64,000 bases of DNA from Datura wrightii. Lineage: Eukaryota; Streptophyta; Magnoliopsida; Solanales; Solanaceae. Under the pieces are notes generated by a model. The model saw only the letters and a program-made list of their open reading frames with translations. It did not search any database and was not told the origin of the DNA. A program made the translations under genes and the position numbers. The DNA lies in contig JASDFA010000019.1 of NCBI GenBank assembly GCA_035772735.1, forward strand, positions 35,673,001-35,737,000, written 5' to 3'. Positions 56,302 to 64,000 of this stretch are shown piece after piece. Position 1 is the stretch's first letter. Each line of letters begins with the position of its first letter.

Positions 56302-57725
56302 TGATCTTGGGCAAATTTATATGCCCAAGTGATACTCAAAGGTGTCATTTTAGCCTTGTTTATCTATTAATGTTTATACATTCTCATGTGATTGATAATA
56401 AAATGTGAATTTATACTAACCAACATGATTAGCGTTGTTTTGCAGGTGAAATATATTTTTGGGAAGCTAAAATGTGTGTTGGGAGAGATTGGGGTTGGAC
56501 TCGGAGGTTAGCAAGGGAAAAAGCATTCGAAGGCACAAATTAAAGGGGCTCCGCGATGGAGCCATGTCACGCTGCCATCGCGGATGCCTTCTGCCTGGAC
56601 AGGGATTTTTTTACCAAAATTCCAGTGAGGGTGCGCGTTGGGGCCGTGGCACGTTGGCCTAGCCCCGCGTTGTACGCCGTGCCACGTTGGGCCTTATTAC
56701 CTGGATAATCAATTTCCAGTAAGGGTCCGCGTCAGTGGTGTGTCACAGAGGCAGTGCTCAGTAATGCACTCCGTGACACGTTGCTTGTTATTCCGGGAAA
56801 AATTCCCACTAGTATAAATAGAACACTTACGTTCAATTTTAATTATTCTGACTTGGTGGAGCAAGAACGTGGGTTACAGGAAGTTGAGGGAACGAAAATC
56901 TCAGGGTTTTTCTCTAACTCCTTCTTCTTTATTTCAATTGCTTGTATGTTTAACACTTATTTAACGATGTTTAATCAACAAAAAGTGGCTAATTCCTCTT
57001 CTTGCTGAGGTTAAGAACAATTGTATTGAAATGTAATTATTGATCAATTGGGTTTTTTATCTTTTCTTCCATGGTTGTTCTATTGATTCTTGTTCTTACT
57101 GCATTGATGTGTGGCCAACGTTAATGTACATCTAAAAAGTCCGGTTTCACTCGAGAGAGCAAGAAATTGGAAAGTTCTGAATCAATAGGATATGATCTTT
57201 TCTTAGTTTGGGAAAATTGAGAATTGATTTACCTTCAGGATAGAAATATACCTAAAAGTCGTATTAGTCAATTAAGGAATCGGTTTTGTATTGCTAGAAC
57301 ATGAATTTCGTTTAATCACAGAAATGTAGGTGGACGGTTCATGATTCTTAAGTTGGGTTAAATACGAGAGTTTTAATCCATTGGCAATAATTCTTGACTA
57401 GCAACCAGAGGAAAGATTAACCAAAAATTGTATCGATAATTAGTTTCTATATATGTTCATTTAGCCTCAGCATGCTCACATTCATAGTTCAGACTCACAT
57501 TAGATATTTTTTTTAGACTTAGCATACAATTAGAAATCAACATATATCAAACTCTTCTTCACACTGTTGTCTGCATTTTTAGAGTTAAAGTATAGTAACA
57601 CTTATGTAGTTTGTTACCTTATCACAGTCCCTGTGGGATCGATACTTGGCTTACTTAAGCCACTTTACTACTTGTTCGACCACGTGCACTTGCGTGTAGT
57701 TAATACCCCAGAGTAGACGCGAACA
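56302..57725 (+). repeat. 3' LTR of Athila-like element
   Basis: Partner of 48003-49429. It begins TGATCTTGGGCA and ends GACGCGAACA. The first 215 bp show about five differences from the 5' copy. The TATA box is at 56813-56820. Confidence 0.95.
56813..56820 (+). promoter_or_regulatory. TATA box of Athila-like 3' LTR
   Basis: TATAAATA in the same context as in the 5' LTR. Read-through would enter the surrounding chromovirus LTR in antisense. Confidence 0.75.
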
Positions 57726-57730
57726 TATAC
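57726..57730. repeat. Target-site duplication TATAC, right copy
   Basis: Identical to 47998-48002. Confidence 0.95.
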
Positions 57731-58110
57731 TTCGGTATCCGGAGTTAATTTGAGTTTTGACTGTGTTCGACGGCCTAATCGGACGAATATTTATCAAAAC
57801 CCTTCGTCCCTTACTGTTTTGGTCATGCTCTAGAAATTAAATTGTGGGAAATGAAATAAAAAACCATAGTGGGGCTTATATACTTGAGGCCTGAACCCCG
57901 CCTCCGTGGCACGCTGGCCATCGCAGAGGGGCAGCCTCCGTGACACGCCACCTGTCACGGAGGGGCACTGCTCGGCCTCCTCTTGCGACGTTCCGACTCA
58001 GCACTTGTCCGGTCTTCCCCCGAGACTTTTTCTAGCATGTATTGCATTCTAAAACTCTTAACCAACATGAAAATAATCCATCAAAATGTCAAGAATTTAC
58101 CGACATTTAC
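57731..58110 (-). repeat. 5' LTR of second-family chromovirus, second segment
   Basis: The sequence from the TATAC copy onward (TTCGGTATCCGGAGTTAATTT) continues the LTR in register with 40418-40794. A TATA box at 57875-57882 (TATATAAG on -) and the CTCCGTG array at 57895-57965 are conserved. The last base or two of the LTR are changed (..ATTTAC for ..GTAACA). Confidence 0.85.
57875..57882 (-). promoter_or_regulatory. TATA box in second-family chromovirus 5' LTR
   Basis: TATATAAG on the minus strand, conserved with 40559-40566. The promoter is physically close to the Athila 3' LTR. Confidence 0.75.
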
Positions 58111-58327
58111 GGGGTATAACACGAGTCGTGTGGCTTGATCATGACTCGTGGTCATTCCCGTGGTGTCCCCCAGACCAGTCCACTTCCCTTCTTGACCACG
58201 AGTCACTTCATGACTCATGGTCCCTCCTCTGGGTCACCTAACGACCAGTTTTGTGATCTGGTGGAGAATTCCAGTTTTTCTCTGTTTCAACTCCCGAGTC
58301 TGATCTTTGGGCTCCTGGGGTATAACA
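58111..58327 (-). repeat. 3' LTR of largest chromovirus, second segment
   Basis: The sequence resumes after the nested element with CACGAGTCGTG and ATGACTCGTGGTCA words and ends CTGGGGTATAACA, like the LTR ends at 29920 and 35871. Confidence 0.8.
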
Positions 58328-58345
58328 ATGTCTCCCCCTTGGGTA
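58328..58345 (-). other. Polypurine tract of largest chromovirus
   Basis: The minus strand reads CCCAAGGGGGAGACAT before the LTR start TGTTATACCCC. Confidence 0.8.
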
Positions 58346-58572
58346 TATTCATCCTCGGATGTTAGAAACACGCAACAAAAGGTGAAGATGCAATCATTAG
58401 ATGCAAATACTGATTGTCTATGCTGAAAACTAACAGAATAACTACCTCCGAAAAGAACTACATAGTTGAACTGAATTCACTCATCACATACCTCTACCAT
58501 AACATAAAACGAACTTGTGCACATGAATCAAACATGAATAATGATTAGAGTATTAAGGCAAAAAGTAGTACC

Positions 58573-60182
58573 TCAAATGAAAACTGAGACGGTAGGGAAC
58601 AGGTGAGGGTATTTAGCCATCATATTTGCTTCGGCTTCCCACGTAGCCCGCTCAACATGCTGATTTCTCCATAAAACCTTTACTGATGCTACCTCTTTCT
58701 TCGTTAGCCTCTGAACATGACTATCCAATATTTCAACTGGGATTTCCTCATAGGTGAGGCATTCTCTCACACCCACACTCTCAATCGGTACAACTAGAGC
58801 CGGATCTCCCAAACATTTCTTCAAAAGTGATACATGAAACACATGATGCACGAAAAATAACTTTGAGGGAAACTCCAACTCATACGCTACCTTACCAACT
58901 CTTCTCATAATCCGATAGGGACGAACATAACAGGGACTGAGTTTTCCTTTCTTCCCAAACTGCATTACTCCCTTCATGGAAGATACCTTCAGAAATACCC
59001 AATCGTCCACCTCGAACTCCAACTCTCTCCTCCCCACATCAGCATATGACTTTTGACGACTTTGTGTGGTTTTCAGCCTGTCCCTTATCAACTGAATAAT
59101 CATGATAGCTTCATGAACCGAGTATGGCCCTATCATAGCTGCGTCACCAACCTCAAACCATCCGATGGGCCATCTATATCTCCGCCCATAGAGAGACTCG
59201 AACAGTGCCATTTGGATACTGGAGTGATAACTGTTATTTTAAGCGAACTCGATCAGGGGCAAGTGATTATCCCAACTACCTTTAAAGTCCATCACGCAAG
59301 CTCTCAACATTTCTTCGAGAGTTTGAATTGTCCACTTTGCTTGGCCATCTATTTGCGGATGAAATGTTGTGCGCAGTTTAACCTGAGTCCAAAGCCCTTT
59401 TTGAAAAGACTGCCAAAACTGAGAGGTAAATTGAGTACCTCGGTCTGAAAAGATAGACAAGGGCACTCCATGAAATCGAACCAACTCCCGAATATATAGT
59501 TTAGCATAATCCTCCACTGAATCTGTAGTTTTTACCGGTAGAAAATATGCATCCTTGGTCAACCCGTCTACCACAACCCAAATAGAATCATAGTGTTGAC
59601 GAGTACGGGGCAGGATTGTGATGAAATCCATGTTAATCTCTTCCCACTTTCAAGTGGTGATGCTAATATCCTATAGTATGCTTCCCGTCTTTTGATGCTT
59701 GACCTTCACTTGCTGATAGTTTGGGCACTTGGCTACGAATTCTGCAATATCCCTCTTCATTCCATTCCACCAATATATTTCCCCCAAATCATGATACATT
59801 TTGGTGGAACCTGGGTGAATAGAGTACCTAGATCCATGAGCCTCATGCATTATCCGACTCCTAAAATCATCCACATCTGGAACACATAGGCGACCCTGGT
59901 ACCGAAGCATACCATCTCCCCCTTGGGAGAAGCCTCCACCTTCTGACTTCGAACAACTTCTTTCAGCTTTACCAAAATCAGATCCTCATGTTGTCTAGCT
60001 TTCATATCCGTCACCAAGGGAGATTTTGATCCATTCTGCACAACAACACTACCATCAGCCAAGTTGGCCAACCTAACTCCAAACCTTGTAAGTTGATGGA
60101 CATCTTTCATCAGATCATTCTTTCCCTCATTTACATGGGACACACTCTCCATAGAGAGCCTACTAAGTGCGTTCTCTACCAC
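58573..60182 (-). pseudogene. Gypsy integrase and chromodomain of largest chromovirus, broken
   Basis: Reading leftward: the linker (VENALSRLSMES, RLANLADGSVVVQN), the HHCC segment (STKMYHDLGEIYWW, CPNYQ, where the second Cys is changed to Tyr), then the core. The core has Asp in VVVDGLTK and Asp in FSDRGTQF, but the position of the catalytic Glu is Lys (GQAKWTIQTLEE). A 212-codon intact frame follows (58573-59211), from MALFESLYGRR through DDWVFLKVSSMKGVM and FHVSLLKKCLGDPALVVP to the chromodomain (VKVLWRNQHVERATWEAEA) and a final stop. Breaks lie near 59911, 59671 and 59239. Even a joined frame would lack the third catalytic residue. Confidence 0.9.
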
Positions 60183-61977
60183 ATTAGCCTAACCCAGATG
60201 GTAAACAACACTTATATCATAATCCTTTAGTAGCTCCACCCACTTTTTTCGCAAAAGATTGAGATGTTTCTACATGAACACATATTTCGAGCTCTTGTGC
60301 TCCGTAAACACATCCACATGGACCCCATACAAGTAATGCCGCCATATCTTCAATGTGAACACCACCGCAGCCAATTCAAGATCGTGGGTCGGGTAATTCT
60401 TCTCATTGACTTTCTACTGTCTTAGGGCATATGCTATCACTTTTCCATGCTGCATAAATACACACCCGAGTCCGATCCTCGAAGCATCACAATACACCAC
60501 AAAACCATAGGTACCTTCGGGTAGGGTCAACACCGGTGCTGAAGTAAGTCGAGTCTTCAACTCTTGGAAGCTCTTCTCACAAGCCTCCGACCATTGGAAC
60601 CTGACCTTTTTCTGAGTCAACTTGGTCAAAGGTGCTGCAATAGATGAGAAACCCTTAACAAACCTCCAATAGTCTATACAAAGAAACTCCGAATATCCGA
60701 AGGATTCACCGGTCTAGGCCAATTCTTCACCTCCTCGATTTTCTGAGGATCTACTTTTATGCCTTCGCTTTATACCACATGGCCTAAAAATGCCACCGAG
60801 TTCAACCAGAATTTGCACTTGCTGAACTTTGCATACAATTGGCGATCCTTGAGAGTCTGAAGCACTACTCTCAAATGAGCGGCATGCTCCTCCTTGCTCT
60901 GAGAGTATATAAGGATTTCGTTGATGAACACGATCACGAACATATCCAAATATGGCTTGAACACCCTGTTCATTAGGTCCATAAAAGCTGTAGGAGCATT
61001 TCTTAGTCTAAAAGACATAACTACAAACTTATAATGACCATACCACATCCTGAAAGCTGCGGAATATCACACTCCCTCACTCTGAGCTAATGATAATCGG
61101 ACCTGAGATCTATCTTTGAGAAATACTTGGCACCTTGAAGCTGGTCAAGCAAATCATCGATCCTGGGTAAGGGATACCTGTTCTTTAAGGTGACCTTGTT
61201 CAATTGCCAAAAGTTAATGCATATCTGAAGCGAACCATCCTTCTTCCATAAAAATAACACTGGTGCAACCCATGGAGACTTGCTCGGTCTAATGAAGCCC
61301 TTATCTAATATGTCCTTCAGCTTATCCTTCAACTCTTTCAACACGACTGGAGCCATACTGCAAGGAGGGATAGATATAGGTTGCGTGTCGGGTAGAAGGT
61401 CAATACCAAAATCAATCTCCCGCTCGAGAGGAACACCTGGCAAATCATAAGGAAAGACCTCTGGATACTCACGTACCATCGGAACTGACTGGATTTTCGG
61501 GATCTTAGACTCAACATCCTTAACACTAACTAGATGATACATGAAAACCTTAGAAATCATCTCTCTAGCCTTAAGATATGAAATAAATCGACCTGCTAGT
61601 ACAATCGAATTACCCTTCCACTCCAAAATTGATTCACCCAAAAAATGAAATTCCACCGCAAGGATTCTAAGATTTACAGAAGCATTACACACATACAACC
61701 AATCCATTCCAAGAATAATATCAACGTCAGTCATGGCTAACTCTACCAGGTCTGAGGAGGTGGCTTTATGAAATATAGTTACCGGGCATCCTCTATACAC
61801 CTGCCTAGCTACAACTGAATCACCGATAGTAGTAAAAACTAAAAATGGTTCTGATAGAGTCTCGGGACTAAATCCAAAGCTACTAGCAACATAAGGAGTC
61901 ACAAAAGACAAAATAGCCCCCGGATCTAGCAAGGCATAAACATTAATATGAAAAACTCGCAACATACCAGTGACCAC
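60183..61977 (-). pseudogene. Gypsy protease-RT-RNase H of largest chromovirus, broken
   Basis: The frame 61087-61977 begins at the protease. The active site is LLDPGAILSFVT (D-P-G) and the flap-end motif is DVDIILGMDWL. It passes into RT: EREIDFGIDLLPDT, GFIRPSKSPWVAPVL, NKVTLKNRYPLPRIDDLLDQL. A TAG at 61084-61086 and then a frameshift near 61050 break it. The next frame (60770-61048) holds the RT catalytic motif as VFINEILIYS, where both catalytic Asp residues of the usual IDD are replaced (N and E). RNase H follows at 60414-60629 (VYCDASRIGLGCVFMQ) and weaker to 60183 (LELAAVVFTLKIWRHYLYG, then a decayed FTEHKS). This RT would be inactive even without the breaks. Confidence 0.9.
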
Positions 61978-62106
61978 ATCCGGTGAAGTCTCCAGCTCTT
62001 GACACAGGGCGAGGGCATAGAATCTATTTTGGCGTTGTCCGCCACCCCCATTGGAAGATGCTCCCTGTTGAGCAGAAAATTCTGGAGCTACTGCTGTCTT
62101 GATAGT

Positions 62107-63210
62107 CTATGTATGACCCCTATCACCATCCTGTCTAGCAAATAGACATGCTCGATGCATGTGGCTGGTCCTACCACACCCATAGAAAATATCTGAGCCG
62201 AGCAAACACTCCCCGGCATGACTATTGAGGCATTTTCCGTAGTTTGGGAAGGTACACTCTATCTGCGAGCCCCTTTGATCCCTCAATCCCGAAGCCGTGC
62301 TCTTATGATAACCCTTCGGTCTGGATGGAACACTAGCTGATGAAGGTGTTGGAGCTAGTGACTGCAGCTGAAACTGAGGGCGGTGACCACCGCCGGATCT
62401 TTGACAAGTAAACCCATGATTATCTGTCTGAGCCCTCTTTGCATCCCTCTCCCTCGCATGATCTTCCTCCATTGGTTGGGCATATAGTACTATGCGAGGA
62501 AAGTCCATATCCTGATGAAGCATTGTAGTCCTGCAATCCTTGTCCAAATATCCCACTACTCCATGGATGAATCTACTCACCCGTATCCTATGATCGACTA
62601 CCAACTCTGTGGCATATTTCAATAGGCGTGTGAACTCAAGGGCATACTTTTGTACAGTCACTCTCCCTTGCTTCAAATTAATGAACTCAACTGTCTTCAG
62701 CTCCCTCATCTCACGAGGGAAGAACCGGTCTAGGAATGCAATATGGAACTCTTCTCAAGTGACCGGACCTGCTCCTGCGACCCTGCTATCCTTCCATTGG
62801 TAAAACTAGATATGCGCGACTACTTTTAATTGATAAGAGGCCAACTCGGTGCACTTAACCCAATTCACCCCTATGACTTGGGTGATCTAGACAATCTCGT
62901 CTACGAACTCATATGGATCCTCATCTACCTTGGATCCAAGGAACTCCGGCGGGCTCATCCTCAAGAAGTCTTTGACTCGAGCCGCTGCTACGTTTCCATT
63001 TTTCAGAACATGTACAATGGCCTACTGATTGACCTGAGTAGTCAAGGCCTATTCCAACATCTGAATAGCGGCCCAGAACTCAGCATGGGAAGCAAGCTCC
63101 GATGCTTGGGGCTCCTGAAGTGGTGGTCCTTGCTGATGCCCATGACCATTGCCATCCTCGTGGCTTTGACCATCTCCATTCTTTCTTCTATTCATTCTTT
63201 GGGGAGCCAT
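62107..63210 (-). pseudogene. Gypsy gag of largest chromovirus, broken
   Basis: The likely start is ATG at 63210-63208 (MAPQRMNRRKNGD), about 190 bp inside the primer site. The first frame stops near 63049. The middle (about 62710-63045) reads FLRMSPPEFLGSK-like and DRFFPREMRELK-like capsid sequence with several stops. The last frame (62107-62709, 200 codons) has FINLKQGRVTVQKYALEF and a basic Ser/Pro linker. It ends in a cysteine-rich part with CTFPNYGKC, then CGRTSHMHRAC as a partial zinc knuckle. Gag would form particles and bind RNA; this copy cannot. Confidence 0.85.
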
Positions 63211-63403
63211 GATTTGACAATTGCGAATAGTAGGAATTAGAAAAATAGAAGGACTTTTCATCGCATGACATAGATCATGAAAGAAGGGAACATTTCCTAA
63301 ATTTCTTGTAGCCTCTTCGCCATAAGTGTGGCGCGCTTCACACCCATGAAAAAGACTCTACTTAACATGGCTTTCGGACACCCTAGGACACTTCAAACCT
63401 ATG

Positions 63404-63415
63404 GTTCTTATACCA
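63404..63415 (-). other. Primer-binding site, initiator-Met type, eroded
   Basis: On + GTTCTTATACCA, two mismatches from GCTCTGATACCA (both transitions), four bases before the LTR at 63420. Confidence 0.75.
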
Positions 63416-63419
63416 AGTT

Positions 63420-63669
63420 TGTCATGACTCGAACGTAGACCCGAATTATAACACGGGACAAGGAACCCCGAGAGGCCCCAAGTCGACCTATGGCATAAGC
63501 ATACATCTAACTTCATTCTCTTTGAGCGAAAAACTAAACGTAAGGCATAACGGAAATGTAAACATATCATAACATAACATAACATAGGGAGTCACTAGAC
63601 ATACATGCAAGCTAAGTGCTACATACTGTCTGAAAGCCTCTACTATATATGATGGGTTGATGGGACAAC
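63420..63669 (-). repeat. 5' LTR of largest chromovirus, truncated by insertion
   Basis: On + it begins TGTCATGACTCGAACG and runs parallel to 36263 onward (shared AGTCGACC, GGCATAAGC.TACATCTAAC, GATGGGTTGATGGGACAAC). It is cut at 63669 by another LTR. Confidence 0.88.
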
Positions 63670-64000
63670 TGTCAGGCCCCACCTTGGTAGGCATGACTAC
63701 ACCTGGTGCCCTACTGGGTTCTGAACTGGCTTGACTGTGCTTACGCACCTCTGGTGCCTAACTAACACTAAGACTCCAAATCAAGAAAATGACGTGCTAT
63801 ATCTCAATTGTAAACACAGCCCCCAGCCAACAAGGCCTTATAGCCACCTGTAAAAGAAAACAGCTAAACAAAAACAAGCAATAGTAGGGACTCCTATGGG
63901 GGCTTATAAAACTACCATGATGTCTAGTTATGAATGAAAAGTAAATCCAGTAGTAAGCTAAGTTATGGCCGATAAGGCCGCTAACTAGCAGCTAAACAAG
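63670..64000 (-). repeat. LTR of a further gypsy element, runs off window
   Basis: It begins TGTCAGGCCCCACCTTGG and follows the second-family LTR at 38316 (shared GGCATGACT, TGGTGCCCTACT, ATAGCCACCTGTAA) but is clearly diverged. It lies inside the LTR that starts at 63420. Its direction is inferred from that similarity. Confidence 0.75.

Larger units (their letters stand above)
48003..57725 (+). mobile_element. Athila-like Ty3/gypsy element lacking RT-RNase H-integrase
   Basis: A complete insertion of 9723 bp with perfect TSD TATAC, LTRs of 1427 and 1424 bp (about 97% identical by eye), a tRNA-Asp-type primer site and a purine tract. The interior keeps gag and protease, then lacks RT, RNase H and integrase entirely. 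It continues with a GC-rich repeat, a 406-codon frame resembling the plant putative transposon protein family, and 1.8 kb of non-coding DNA with repeated purine-tract motifs. High LTR identity shows that it transposed recently although it cannot encode RT or integrase, so it must have used another element's proteins. It is the innermost layer of the nest. Confidence 0.92.
38316..58110 (-). mobile_element. Chromovirus-type Ty3/gypsy element of a second family, cut by Athila
   Basis: LTRs at 38316-40794 and 46040-48002 plus 57731-58110 enclose 5.2 kb. A perfect initiator-Met primer site (46024-46035) and a long polypurine tract (40795-40811) are present. The interior keeps integrase, RNase H and the end of RT, but gag, protease and most of RT are not recognisable. 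The 5' LTR is split by the Athila-like element with its TATAC duplication. After correcting for one 178-bp and one 45-bp difference, the two LTRs have the same length (about 2.48 kb). Confidence 0.85.
36263..63669 (-). mobile_element. Chromovirus-type Ty3/gypsy element, largest, cut twice
   Basis: The 3' LTR is split (36263-38315 and 58111-58327) by another gypsy element. The interior runs 58328-63419, and the 5' LTR starts at 63420 and is cut at 63669 by a further LTR. Minus-strand order is gag, protease, RT, RNase H, integrase, chromodomain, the Ty3/gypsy order. It is the only gypsy copy here with all domains represented, but it has many stops and lost catalytic residues. Bases before its left end are TATAG; the matching right flank is outside the window. 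Confidence 0.85.

Noticed and set aside
1..64000. Host genes, tRNA or rRNA genes
   Set aside because: No tRNA-like cloverleaf box pair, rRNA segment or multi-exon protein similarity was found; tRNA-like matches are only retroelement primer sites.

Overview
This window is plant nuclear repeat DNA and contains no host gene that I can support. Almost every base from about 10 kb to the right edge belongs to LTR retrotransposons or their wreckage: Ty1/copia, Ty3/gypsy chromovirus-like and Athila-like. The evidence is their diagnostic parts: tRNA primer sites, polypurine tracts, TG..CA ends, target-site duplications (TSDs), and broken gag, protease, RT, RNase H, integrase and chromodomain reading frames. 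The style of the LTR ends (TGTCACGACCCG.. and TGTCACGCCCCGCC.. on the + strand) recalls solanaceous genomes such as pepper, tomato or tobacco, but that is recollection, not something the sequence proves.

Layout. 1-2142 is AT-rich intergenic DNA. 2148-7626 is a structurally complete copia element of the Ale/Retrofit type on +, with a perfect 5-bp TSD (AAAAC), about 97% identical LTRs by eye, and a pol killed by seven stops and one 11-bp duplication. 7632-9950 is AT-rich intergenic DNA with simple repeats and possible MITE relics. 9950-10490 and 16244-16684 are the two halves of an old relic with a Tat/Ogre-like primer site, split by 10491-16243, a gypsy-like derivative on - with two 2.6-kb LTRs and only 453 bp between them.

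From 16685 to the end lies one deep nest. Outermost is a gypsy element on - (16685-21464, 3' half only), whose LTR carries an inverted solo LTR (18512-20294). It is cut by an Athila-type non-autonomous element (21465-27581, -). That is cut by an inverted LTR of the same family (27582-27706 and 35872-36262, +). That LTR holds two chromovirus-type gypsy elements on -: 27707-35871 and 36263->63669. The second is cut in its 3' LTR by another gypsy element (38316-58110, -), whose 5' LTR is cut by an Athila-like element on + (48003-57725, perfect TSD TATAC). A further LTR (63670-64000) enters the right-hand LTR at the window edge. The depth is six layers.

No element is autonomous. Gag, protease, RT and integrase pieces are all present but broken, and several elements lack whole blocks, so any movement would need proteins from other copies. 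The most interesting points are: (1) family-specific arrays of short near-perfect palindromes next to the TATA box of several LTR families, with one word (CTCCGTGACACG) shared by a chromovirus LTR and an Athila LTR; (2) the Athila-like element, which has lost RT, RNase H and integrase but keeps gag-protease plus a 406-codon extra frame resembling the plant 'putative transposon protein' family; (3) a terminal hairpin shared by the two Athila-type LTR families; (4) hairpin repeat arrays in the copia element.
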